Positions 27,302-34,261 of a stretch of 64,000 bases of DNA are shown here, piece by piece (the first letter of the stretch is position 1; every line of letters begins with the position of its first letter). The notes under the pieces were generated by a model. The model worked only from the letters and a program-made list of their open reading frames with translations. It did no database searches and had not been told where the DNA came from. The position numbers and the translations under genes are program-made. This stretch comes from CAYVRJ01 sp964453645 (GTDB lineage: Bacteria > Bacillota > Clostridia > Christensenellales > JAWKQI01): NCBI GenBank assembly GCA_964453645.1, contig CAYVRJ010000007.1, positions 76,900 to 140,899 of the forward strand, read 5' to 3'.

Positions 27302-27421
27302 TTGGGGGTTAAAGCCCTGCACCCCTTGTCGCAAAGCTTAAGGTATTAGCATATAAAAATGAACCCTAAACAAAGAGGGGTCAAGGGGGAATCATTCCCC
27401 TGCGGGTGTGGGCAGCGCCCC
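27302..27421. repeat. Palindrome-cluster repeat, copy B (inverted relative to A)
   Basis: The core at 27372-27421 (AGAGGGGTCAAGGGGGAATC, then ATTCCCC and GCGGGTGTGGGCAGCGCCC) is the reverse complement of copy A with a few losses. The flanking stretch also matches copy A in order (a GGGTGCAGGG-like block, a GCAAAG block and the TTTTTATATG block). So about 120-150 bases are shared between the two loci. Confidence 0.7.
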
Positions 27422-27478
27422 ATAATTATAAAAAAAACGACAACTTTAATATTTTTTCTACAAAATGTTCAAAAAATA

Positions 27479-27507
27479 TTGACAAGTTGTCCACGGTTGT
27501 GTAATAT
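27479..27507 (+). promoter_or_regulatory. Strong promoter without a downstream gene
   Basis: Consensus TTGACA (27479-27484), a 17-base spacer and TAATAT (27502-27507). Downstream there is only about 72 bases before a terminator hairpin, and the next gene runs in the opposite direction. Confidence 0.6.
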
Positions 27508-27513
27508 ATTAAA

Positions 27514-27586
27514 CAATACGTCGAAATTATATTTTAAAAATATAATCAAGCGGGAAGCTCATCGATTAATAGCGATGGGTTTTTTG
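27514..27586 (+). ncRNA. Candidate small RNA
   Basis: Bounded by a consensus promoter at 27479-27507 and by a hairpin CATCGattaatagCGATG (27560-27577) followed by GGTTTTTT. No open reading frame with a ribosome-binding site lies inside. The RNA would be about 70 bases. No RNA family was recognised. Confidence 0.4.
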
Positions 27587-27606
27587 CTTGCTATGGACTA
27601 TTCGTA

Positions 27607-28407
27607 TTAAAACAACACGTTTGCTAAAATCATAGACGCAACAAACACCAATCCCGAAATAATGCCAAAACTGATCAGCTTCTTTAATTGATTGCGGGTT
27701 AAGAAAAATTGGTTGCGGTACCCCCCGTATTTGACCAAATGCCGCTTGATCAACACCCACTTGGTATAGGGGAATTTGTACAGGGCTGCGTTGCCCACAT
27801 GGTACAACAGTGTCATTAAAAATATAACAAAGGGTAATACCAACACGATGATTAACGGCAAGGCCAGCATATCGTTGGAACCCACGTTGTTGTTGGTCAG
27901 CGCCAGCGCATAGTTAAATACGTAGAGCACAAACAACAGTGCGGGGATAATCATGGACAGTGCATTCACTAAGGTGTTGATGGCTAAGGTGGCGATGTGT
28001 TCCGAAACTTGGGTGGGATAGGAAAGAATTTTGCGATACTCGGAGAGGGAGTGATACTTCTCGTGAAAGGACATCTCCTCCGAAAGATTTAGTTCATCTA
28101 AAATCTCTTCACAGGGGAAGATATAATCCCGAAGATCCATGAGGGCCATGTATTCCTCGTCGGTTAAAGGGTAGGACTCCTCAAACTCCATCTCCTTAAT
28201 CTTAATCTTCTTATAATACAGCGTGTACACATCCCCCAGCTTGCAGGCGTTAAACACCTTGGCGCTTCGCACCACAAACCGATGTATGCGGGGGGTATCC
28301 GAATACATGGTGGGCAGGTATACAAAATATAGCCTGTATTTGTAATGTTTGTGACAGCACTGCTTGGAGAACAGCAGACAATTTTCTTTCATTAAAATAT
28401 CATGCAT
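27607..28407 (-). CDS. Membrane protein of unknown function (266 residues)
   Basis: I do not recognise the family. A soluble N-terminal half of about 130 residues contains a Cys pair (QCCHKH) and an acidic segment (MEFEESYPLTDEEYMALMDL). It is followed by three hydrophobic segments at about 145-167, 178-200 and 247-265. The first ATG is used because GAGGT lies 7 bases upstream; a second ATG five codons later is possible. A TATAAT element is just upstream, with a poor -35. It has no evident functional link to its neighbours. Confidence 0.7.
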   Translation of the reverse strand: MHDILMKENCLLFSKQCCHKHYKYRLYFVYLPTMYSDTPRIHRFVVRSAKVFNACKLGDVYTLYYKKIKIKEMEFEESYPLTDEEYMALMDLRDYIFPCEEILDELNLSEEMSFHEKYHSLSEYRKILSYPTQVSEHIATLAINTLVNALSMIIPALLFVLYVFNYALALTNNNVGSNDMLALPLIIVLVLPFVIFLMTLLYHVGNAALYKFPYTKWVLIKRHLVKYGGYRNQFFLTRNQLKKLISFGIISGLVFVASMILANVLF

Positions 28408-28455
28408 AATTCAAACCTCGGTTTATTATACCGCACTCATTTGAATTTGCATAGT

Positions 28456-28992
28456 TTAAATTCCGTATTTTCCCTTTGCAGTGTCGTAAAAGAGGGGAAG
28501 TTTGGGTGGGTTAAACGTAAATACGGCATACATCACAAAAATAAGTACGATGATCGCCAAGCTGACCTTCCAATTGATGGTGCCCTTTGCGTGTTCGTAC
28601 ACGTGGATACCCATGAGTTGGCCCAATGCAATGACGATGAGCAGGAGGAGAATGTCGATGAACAGGGATTCAATGCCGAATGCTTCGGTGTAGAAGTAAA
28701 AGAGCAGGGGCATTGCCACAATGGAGACGACGAGGGAAGTGAGCGCCCCTAGGAACCATTTGTTTGGGTCTAGGTTGTACTGCTTGCCTTTGATGAGATA
28801 ATAGAGTACCCAATAGAGGGTGATGGGCAGGAGCACCATCTTTGTGTGTTCAAAGACACTTTCGTTGGTTGCCGCAAAGGGGGCCACAAGGGCACTGTTG
28901 CCCGAGAATTCAAATAAGAAGTGAAAGAGTGATCCAATCAAAAACAAAATGGGAATACCCCACAGCAAATATCTTTTTGGTTGCTTTGCCAT
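28456..28992 (-). CDS. DUF6512-like polytopic membrane protein
   Basis: A 178-residue protein with about five hydrophobic segments. The start is the ATG nine bases after AGGAGTG, giving MAKQPKRYLLWG. The stretch HFLFEFSGNSALVAPFAATNESVFEHTKM matches the pattern I recall for DUF6512 proteins (H-x-EFSGN, NESVWEH). The function is unknown. It precedes the other membrane protein gene in the same direction with a 48-base gap that may hold a separate promoter. Confidence 0.72.
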   Translation of the reverse strand: MAKQPKRYLLWGIPILFLIGSLFHFLFEFSGNSALVAPFAATNESVFEHTKMVLLPITLYWVLYYLIKGKQYNLDPNKWFLGALTSLVVSIVAMPLLFYFYTEAFGIESLFIDILLLLIVIALGQLMGIHVYEHAKGTINWKVSLAIIVLIFVMYAVFTFNPPKLPLFYDTAKGKYGI

Positions 28993-29127
28993 AAAAATAC
29001 ACACTCCTATACTGTTTATTTTTAAATATACGGCATTATACCACAGCATATGTGCTTATTTTGTCGAATGAAGAATTTTGTTTAATATAAAAAAACCACT
29101 TGTGCTTACAAACATGGTTGTAAATAA

Positions 29128-29156
29128 TTGCAGTTATTGTTGGATTATAGTATATT
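29128..29156 (+). promoter_or_regulatory. Promoter of the 29-residue toxin-like peptide
   Basis: TTGCAG (29128-29133), a 17-base spacer and TATATT (29151-29156). It would give a 5' UTR of about 63 bases, in which CTCCCC (about 29191-29196) can pair with the GGGGG of the ribosome-binding site. Confidence 0.55.
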
Positions 29157-29225
29157 GAGTGGGTAGAGAGTGCACCCATGGTGAACGGTTATGCTCCCCT
29201 ATCACAAAAGATTGGGGGTGATACT

Positions 29226-29315
29226 ATGGATATGAATTTAGCAGTAAGTCTGCTTCAGTTAGTAGTATCTGTTATCGCCTTGATTGTTGCCATTAGGCAG
29301 CGAAAGAATCGATAA
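29226..29315 (+). CDS. Putative type I toxin peptide (29 residues)
   Basis: Encodes MDMNLAVSLLQLVVSVIALI followed by VAIRQRKNR: one hydrophobic helix with a basic C-terminal tail, the usual design of membrane-acting type I toxins and holin-like peptides. A strong GGGGGTGAT ribosome-binding site precedes the ATG. That site can be masked by a CTCCCC stretch upstream, as is common in such loci. A convergent consensus promoter downstream would make an antisense RNA over the 3' end of the mRNA. Toxicity is inferred. Confidence 0.65.
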   Translation: MDMNLAVSLLQLVVSVIALIVAIRQRKNR

Positions 29316-29317
29316 TA

Positions 29318-29399
29318 TAAGAATAGCCGTCTTGCTCACTGAACGGCTGTTCTAAATAACCTTTTTTTGGAGCAGACCGTTTCACCCGGTCCACTCTTT
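29318..29399 (-). ncRNA. Putative antitoxin antisense RNA
   Basis: Starts about 7 bases after a perfect consensus promoter on the minus strand (29434-29406) and probably ends at the GAACAGCCGT hairpin, giving about 80 bases. It is complementary to the 3' untranslated part of the toxin mRNA. Its 5' part folds as a hairpin around GACCGggtgaaaCGGTC. Confidence 0.55.
29321..29368 (+). terminator. Hairpin terminator shared by toxin mRNA and antisense RNA
   Basis: GAATAGCCGT (29321-29330) pairs with ACGGCTGTTC (29343-29352) across a 12-base loop. A run of seven T lies at 29362-29368 for the plus strand. On the minus strand the same stem is followed by TTATATT, a weaker signal. Confidence 0.55.
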
Positions 29400-29405
29400 A
29401 CATTT

Positions 29406-29434
29406 ATTATATAATTCTTTTGCCCCACTGTCAA
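29406..29434 (-). promoter_or_regulatory. Consensus promoter of the antisense RNA
   Basis: On the minus strand, perfect TTGACA (29434-29429), a 17-base spacer and perfect TATAAT (29411-29406). No protein-coding gene lies in this direction for several hundred bases. Confidence 0.75.
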
Positions 29435-29483
29435 CATCTTAATTGAATATATTCTTACAAGCCGGAAATTAAATCAACTTCGT

Positions 29484-29512
29484 TTGACACACATCTCCCC
29501 TCATATTATAAT
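29484..29512 (+). promoter_or_regulatory. Promoter of the kinase-mutase-argH operon
   Basis: Perfect TTGACA (29484-29489), a 17-base spacer and perfect TATAAT (29507-29512), 24 bases before the kinase ATG. Confidence 0.8.
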
Positions 29513-29535
29513 TGCTGTGAGGAGAATGTGATTTT

Positions 29536-30981
29536 ATGTTGTACTTTGGAATTGATGTGGGCACCCAGGGGGTGCGAGGAGTTGTGTGCGACGAAGTGGG
29601 GGCAATTGCAGCCACCCATGCTACGTCCTACCAATACTTAAACCTCGGTGCGGAGGAAAGTCACCGGGAACAATCCCCAACAGATTGGTGGAACGGCGTA
29701 TGCGAAGTGATCAAAAGCTGTGTTCATCAGCTAAACCAAAAGGGGTTTCATTCAAATGAAATCCGTGCCATCTCCATCGACGGCACTTCGGGAACAGTGC
29801 TTTTGGCAGATGATAGCGGGAACCCGCTGGGAAACGCACTCATGTATAACGACGGACGGAGTGTGAAAGAAGCGGAATATTTAAACCAAACGCATCCGGA
29901 GCTGGGAGAAAAGCTTGGATATAAATTTAATTCGTCCTATGCTCTGCCCAAACTCATGTGGTTGTTTGAACACACCGATTGCAAAGGAGTTTCGAAGATA
30001 CTCCATCAAACGGACTATATCTTAGGTAAGTTGTGTGGCAACTTCTCCTATACGGATTATTCAAACGCCCTTAAAACGGGTTATGATATATTGGAAAAAC
30101 AATACCCCACGTTTATGAAAGAGTTTGCCTTTGGGGATAAACTACCTCAAGTGGGTGCGCCGGGCACCCTTGCGGGAAATGTCACAGAAGCAGTTGCAAA
30201 GGAATTGGGGCTTTCCACAAAAACAGCGGTGGTGCTGGGTGCAACCGACGGATACGCATCGGCACTCAGTGCAGGGGCAGTGGACGTTTCGGAATATGCC
30301 ACAGTAGTGGGCACTACGCTGGTCATCAAAGGGGTCAGTGAGCGACTCATCAAAGACCCTCTGGGCAGGGTATACTGCCACTTGCACCCCATGGGTTATT
30401 ATATGCCCGGCGGAGCCTCCAACGTGGGAGGGCGATGCCTCAACGAACACTTCGACAAGAGTGAGTTTGCAAAGCTGGATGAGGCGGTGAAACAAAACAT
30501 CCCCACCTATGGCCGAATCTATCCCCTCACCATGCGGGGAGAGCGGTTTCCCTTTGTAAACCCCGATGCGGTACAGTTTGCAAAGAATCTGCCAACAGGG
30601 AAGGAAAAGCAGTATGGGGCATACTTAGAAGGGGTTGCCTTTGCCGAAAGGTTGTGTTACGACACCTTAAGCTCCCTTGGCGCACCGGCGGGAGAGGTGA
30701 TCTACAGTGCGGGTGGAGGATCGAAGAGTAACGAGTGGTTAAAGATTCGTGCAAGTGTCCTAAACAAAACCATTAAGGTGCCCAAGATTACCGATGCTGC
30801 ACTGGGTTGTGCCGTCATTGCCGCATCCAACATTGAATTTAAAAATATTGTTGAAGCTGCTAGGAGCATGGTGGAGATCGACAAAGTCGTGGAACCCGAA
30901 GTGAAGCTGTCAAAACCTTACGACGAAATCTATCATCAATTTTTAGACGACATACGTGAACACTACGGGTATACCCTATGA
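29536..30981 (+). CDS. FGGY-family carbohydrate kinase
   Basis: A 481-residue two-domain ASKHA-fold kinase. The N-terminal phosphate loop is FGIDVGTQGVRG. ISIDGTSGTVLLAD and the C-terminal SAGGGSKSNEWLKI nucleotide-binding motif are present. It resembles xylulokinase or ribulokinase relatives; the substrate cannot be assigned. The stop overlaps the next ATG (ATGA), so it is coupled to the phosphohexomutase. It does not share the operator found at the ABC transporter operon. Confidence 0.88.
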   Translation: MLYFGIDVGTQGVRGVVCDEVGAIAATHATSYQYLNLGAEESHREQSPTDWWNGVCEVIKSCVHQLNQKGFHSNEIRAISIDGTSGTVLLADDSGNPLGNALMYNDGRSVKEAEYLNQTHPELGEKLGYKFNSSYALPKLMWLFEHTDCKGVSKILHQTDYILGKLCGNFSYTDYSNALKTGYDILEKQYPTFMKEFAFGDKLPQVGAPGTLAGNVTEAVAKELGLSTKTAVVLGATDGYASALSAGAVDVSEYATVVGTTLVIKGVSERLIKDPLGRVYCHLHPMGYYMPGGASNVGGRCLNEHFDKSEFAKLDEAVKQNIPTYGRIYPLTMRGERFPFVNPDAVQFAKNLPTGKEKQYGAYLEGVAFAERLCYDTLSSLGAPAGEVIYSAGGGSKSNEWLKIRASVLNKTIKVPKITDAALGCAVIAASNIEFKNIVEAARSMVEIDKVVEPEVKLSKPYDEIYHQFLDDIREHYGYTL

Positions 30982-32273
30982 GTATATTTAAAGAGTGTGA
31001 CGTTCGTGGCGTTTATGGCAGCGAGTTGACAGACTCCCATGCATATGCCATCGGCAGGGCAGTGGCCACCCGCTTTGCGGGTAAAAGCCTGCTGGTTTCG
31101 GGAGACGTGCGGGTCTCCACCCCTGTGCTCAAGTTACGGCTCATTGAAGGACTGCTGGATTCAGGAGCAGATGTGCTGGACATTGGAATAAACCCCACCC
31201 CCGTTGCCTATTTTGCCAAGACGTATTTGCAAAAAGACGTGCTAGTTCAAGTGACAGCGTCCCACAACCCCAGGGAGTACAACGGATTTAAAATTTATCC
31301 CTTGATCGACGACCTTGAATATTTAGTTACAGCAAATGAGTTTATGCAGGGCGAGGGAAAACTCAGCACGGGGTCGGTGACAGAGTTATACATACAATCA
31401 ACCTTAAAAAACTTTGTGCCCCACCCCATGAAAGTGGTGGTGGATGGGGGAAACGGCTGTGTTTGCCAATGGATGCCCCGGATGTTTGGGCAACTGGGGG
31501 TGGAGGTGGTTCCGCTTTTTTGCGAAGTTGACGGAAGTTTTCCCAACAGAAGCCCCAACCCTGCGGTATATGCAAATTTATCGGCGGTGTGCGCAAAGGT
31601 GCGGGAGACGGGGGCAGACTTTGGCTGTGCCTTCGACGGGGACGGAGACCGGGTGGTGTTCATCGACGAGAAGGGTAATGCCGTCACGTCCGAGCAAAGC
31701 CTCTCCCTGTTTATCAAACACCTGTGCAAACAGGGGGACAGCGTGGTGTACGACTTAAAGTCCTCCAGCGTGGTGAAGCGCACCTGCGAACAATTGGGCG
31801 TGAAGCCAGTGATGGAGCGCAGTGGACACGCTTTTATTAAGAAAACCTTTCTAAGTTTGGGTTCCACATTAGCAGGGGAGATATCCGGCCACTTCTTCTT
31901 TCAAGAGCTGGGTTACGACGATGGGCTCTATGGGGCACTTTGTATGTACGATCTGCTGAGCAAAAGTGACAAAACACTTTCGGAATTAGTACAAGAGGTG
32001 GGCAATACCAACATCACCCCGGATATCAGGCTGTTCGTACCCTATGAAGAGCGGGACGCACTGATGGAACAAGTTTTAACCTATGCCAAAAACTTTGACT
32101 ATACCACCCTAGACGGGGTGCGTTTGGAACTAAACGGTGGTTGGGCGCTCATCCGCAAGTCTGTCACCGAGCAGGGTGTGACCCTGCGGGTGGAGGGGGA
32201 GGACACAGAGACAATCGTTCAGATGCTGCGAAGTAACATCCCCCTGCTCAAAAAATATTACGAGGTGAAGTGA
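30978..32273 (+). CDS. Phosphomannomutase/phosphoglucomutase family enzyme
   Basis: A 431-residue alpha-D-phosphohexomutase with all four signature loops: catalytic serine in TASHNPREYNG, Mg-binding DGDGDR, sugar-binding GEISGH and a C-terminal phosphate-binding region (RVEGED). It interconverts hexose 1- and 6-phosphates. It sits between the kinase and argH with overlaps or tiny gaps, so it is cotranscribed. Confidence 0.9.
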   Translation: MSIFKECDVRGVYGSELTDSHAYAIGRAVATRFAGKSLLVSGDVRVSTPVLKLRLIEGLLDSGADVLDIGINPTPVAYFAKTYLQKDVLVQVTASHNPREYNGFKIYPLIDDLEYLVTANEFMQGEGKLSTGSVTELYIQSTLKNFVPHPMKVVVDGGNGCVCQWMPRMFGQLGVEVVPLFCEVDGSFPNRSPNPAVYANLSAVCAKVRETGADFGCAFDGDGDRVVFIDEKGNAVTSEQSLSLFIKHLCKQGDSVVYDLKSSSVVKRTCEQLGVKPVMERSGHAFIKKTFLSLGSTLAGEISGHFFFQELGYDDGLYGALCMYDLLSKSDKTLSELVQEVGNTNITPDIRLFVPYEERDALMEQVLTYAKNFDYTTLDGVRLELNGGWALIRKSVTEQGVTLRVEGEDTETIVQMLRSNIPLLKKYYEVK

Positions 32274-32277
32274 GAAA

Positions 32278-33657
32278 ATGCAACATAAACTTTGGGATGG
32301 AAGGTTTTTAGAAAAAACAGACAGTGCAGCCATAACCTTTCACTCCTCCATTCTGTTCGACTCCCGGATGTTTCAAGAGGACATTTGGGGCAGCATAAGC
32401 CACGCCCAAATGCTCTTCGAAGTGGGGGTATTGACGGAAGAGGAGTGCACAAACATTGTGGAAGGGCTTAGGGTTATCTTAAAAAAAATAACCGATGGTG
32501 AAGTGGAGTTTTCCACCGAAGACGAAGATATCCACATGAGTGTGGAGCGAATGCTCACCGAACTCATCGGCGAGGATGCAAAGAAGCTGCACACGGGCAG
32601 AAGCCGAAACGACCAAGTGGCAACGGACATTCGTTTGTATTTGCGCAAGGCTGTGGACGACATCACCTCCATCTTAAAGGAACTGATGGCAGTTTTGATT
32701 GATATGGCCAAAACGAATCTAAACACGTACATGAGTGCATACACCCACCTGCAAAAGGCACAGCCCACCACCTTAGCCCACTACATGATGGCCTACTTTG
32801 AAATGTTTAAGCGGGATTATTTGCGGTTTACCCAGTGCAGGGAGAGGATCAACGTACTTCCCTTGGGTTCGGGAGCTTTGTGCGCCACCACGTATCCCCT
32901 GGATCGGCACAGCGTTGCAAGGAAACTTTCCTTTGATGGCATCACCGCAAACAGCCTAGACGGTGTATCGGACAGAGATTTTATTTGCGAATTTCTCTCC
33001 AACGCAAGTTTAACCATGGTGCACCTCTCTCGGTTTTGCGAAGAAATTGTTATTTTTTCTTCCAACGAATTTGGCACATTTCGGCTTTCCGATAAATATT
33101 CCACCGGTTCGTCCATCATGCCTCAAAAGAAAAATCCAGATATGGCGGAGCTGATCCGGGGTAAATCGGGCAGAGTGTTTGGGGATTTAATGGCTATGCT
33201 CACGGTATTAAAGGGGCTTCCCCTGGCCTACAACAAGGACATGCAGGAGGACAAGGAGTGTGTCTTCGACGCATACGACACCCTGCGGGCATGTTTAAAC
33301 ATATTGATTCCCATGGTGAAGACCATGACCTTTGATGTTGCCAAGCTGCGAAAATCTGCCTTAAACGGTTTTACCAACGCCACAGACTTGGCGGATTATT
33401 TGGTGGGCAAGGGGATCACCTTTCGGGATGCCCACCACATTTCGGGCAAGCTGGTTGCCTACTGCGAGGGAGTCAGTAAATCCCTGCTGGATCTGACACT
33501 AGAGGAATTTAAGTCCCACTGCCCCGCCATCGAAAAAGATGTGTATGAAATGATTTCCTTAGAGGCCTGTGTACAGAGGCGGTGTATCCCCGGGGGGCCT
33601 GCCCGAGAGATGGTGGAGGCACACATAGGCCAAGGGTTGGAATTTTTAGCACAATAG
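32278..33657 (+). CDS. argH: Argininosuccinate lyase
   Basis: Cleaves argininosuccinate to arginine and fumarate. The protein has 459 residues, a usual length. It contains LHTGRSRNDQVATD, the catalytic-loop signature GSSIMPQKKNPD and TPTTLAH-like QPTTLAHYMM. The start follows GAGGTGAG and is 4 bases from the mutase stop, so it belongs to that operon. argG, its usual partner, is not in the window. The pairing with a sugar kinase and mutase is unusual. Confidence 0.94.
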   Translation: MQHKLWDGRFLEKTDSAAITFHSSILFDSRMFQEDIWGSISHAQMLFEVGVLTEEECTNIVEGLRVILKKITDGEVEFSTEDEDIHMSVERMLTELIGEDAKKLHTGRSRNDQVATDIRLYLRKAVDDITSILKELMAVLIDMAKTNLNTYMSAYTHLQKAQPTTLAHYMMAYFEMFKRDYLRFTQCRERINVLPLGSGALCATTYPLDRHSVARKLSFDGITANSLDGVSDRDFICEFLSNASLTMVHLSRFCEEIVIFSSNEFGTFRLSDKYSTGSSIMPQKKNPDMAELIRGKSGRVFGDLMAMLTVLKGLPLAYNKDMQEDKECVFDAYDTLRACLNILIPMVKTMTFDVAKLRKSALNGFTNATDLADYLVGKGITFRDAHHISGKLVAYCEGVSKSLLDLTLEEFKSHCPAIEKDVYEMISLEACVQRRCIPGGPAREMVEAHIGQGLEFLAQ

Positions 33658-33710
33658 GGTTCCCTTGAATCTTTGTTTTGTCCATCATTTTGTTGATTTC
33701 TCAATGAATT

Positions 33711-33746
33711 TCACGATTGTCAAAAAAACAGCATTGACAATCGTGA
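33711..33746. repeat. 13-bp perfect inverted repeat overlapping the tRNA promoter
   Basis: TCACGATTGTCAA (33711-33723) and TTGACAATCGTGA (33734-33746), separated by 10 bases. The right arm contains the -35 box of the tRNA promoter. It may be the argH terminator stem, but there is no T-run after it, or it may be an operator. Confidence 0.65.
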
Positions 33747-33762
33747 AAAGTTATATTAAAAT
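33734..33762 (+). promoter_or_regulatory. Promoter of tRNA-Arg
   Basis: Perfect TTGACA (33734-33739), a 17-base spacer and TAAAAT (33757-33762), 16 bases ahead of the tRNA. Confidence 0.75.
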
Positions 33763-33778
33763 GACATAGTTGATTTAT

Positions 33779-33854
33779 GCGCCTGTAGCTCAGTGGATAG
33801 AGTGCCCGGCTACGAACCGGTAGGTCGCAGGTTCAAATCCTGCCAGGCGCGCCA
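33779..33854 (+). tRNA. tRNA-Arg (anticodon ACG), CCA encoded
   Basis: The acceptor stem GCGCCTG/CAGGCGC pairs fully. The D loop region is GCTCAGTGGATAGAG, the anticodon loop CT-ACG-AA has its anticodon at 33812-33814, and the T arm is CAGGTTCAAATCCTG. Discriminator G and CCA are encoded. The 27:43 pair at the end of the anticodon stem is a C-U mismatch. Adenosine 34 would be edited to inosine by TadA. Confidence 0.96.
33837..33850 (+). repeat. Direct repeat (copy 1), tRNA-Arg 3' end
   Basis: ATCCTGCCAGGCGC within the T arm and acceptor stem of tRNA-Arg. It is repeated exactly at 33961-33974. Confidence 0.7.
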
Positions 33855-33916
33855 TAATTCATAAACGAAGTGAAATGAATTTGCAGCAAGCCAAAGGATT
33901 TGAAGCCCCGTTAAGA

Positions 33917-33939
33917 AAACAGTCCGGGGGACTGTTTTT
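33917..33939 (+). terminator. Terminator of the tRNA-Arg transcript
   Basis: AAACAGTCCgggGGACTGTTTTT: a 9-bp perfect stem with a T-run, 63 bases after the tRNA. Confidence 0.85.
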
Positions 33940-33960
33940 AGGGGAAGGAAACAATAATAT

Positions 33961-33974
33961 ATCCTGCCAGGCGC
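33961..33974 (+). repeat. Direct repeat (copy 2), att-like duplicate of the tRNA 3' end
   Basis: ATCCTGCCAGGCGC, identical to 33837-33850 inside the tRNA. The next base differs (A instead of G). Such a duplication at a tRNA 3' end is what integrative elements leave or use as attachment sites. Confidence 0.5.
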
Positions 33975-34060
33975 ACATTCGCTTTTATTGTAAAAATAGA
34001 TATAAAGATTTAATTTTTCAATTTAAATATATATCCTATAATTTAATAATTTATTCCGTT

Positions 34061-34078
34061 AAGTTTAACGTTGAACTT
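34061..34078. promoter_or_regulatory. Palindromic operator candidate upstream of the ABC transporter operon
   Basis: AAGTTTAACGTTGAACTT, a near-perfect 18-bp palindrome centred on AACGTT. It lies about 12 bases downstream of the likely start of a weak promoter whose TATAAT is at 34037-34042. A closely similar site is found at 39080-39097 in front of the catabolic operon. The form is typical of LacI-family operators. Confidence 0.55.
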
Positions 34079-34174
34079 GATGGTCTTTGGTTTAGCCGTT
34101 AGTTTGCGAAAATTTATTGGTTTATTGAGATCGTACACAAAAGATAAGTATGTAATTATCATTAAATAAATGTA

Positions 34175-34203
34175 TTTACATATTATTCCCTGTTGTGTAT
34201 AAT
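34175..34203 (+). promoter_or_regulatory. Promoter of the ABC transporter operon
   Basis: TTTACA (34175-34180), a 17-base spacer and perfect TATAAT (34198-34203), 58 bases before the ATPase ATG. Confidence 0.65.
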
Positions 34204-34261
34204 AATTTGAGTTTATAATTTTTGGATTTGACATATAAAATATATTTTTGAGGGAGAAATT

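Larger units (their letters stand above)
33855..34261. other. Gap between tRNA-Arg and the ABC transporter operon
   Basis: No protein gene was found. It holds a tRNA terminator, the duplicated tRNA 3' end, a very AT-rich stretch, an 18-bp palindromic operator candidate and one or two promoters, all listed separately. The 110 bases between the two tRNA 3' repeats show no recognisable integrase remnant. Confidence 0.6.

Noticed and set aside
33855..33960. Integrase remnant between the tRNA repeats
   Set aside because: Translation in all frames gives no tyrosine-recombinase motif; the stretch is too short to judge.
34228..34258. TTGACA immediately before the ABC ATPase gene as a promoter
   Set aside because: The -10 position would coincide with the ribosome-binding site and shows no TATAAT-like match.
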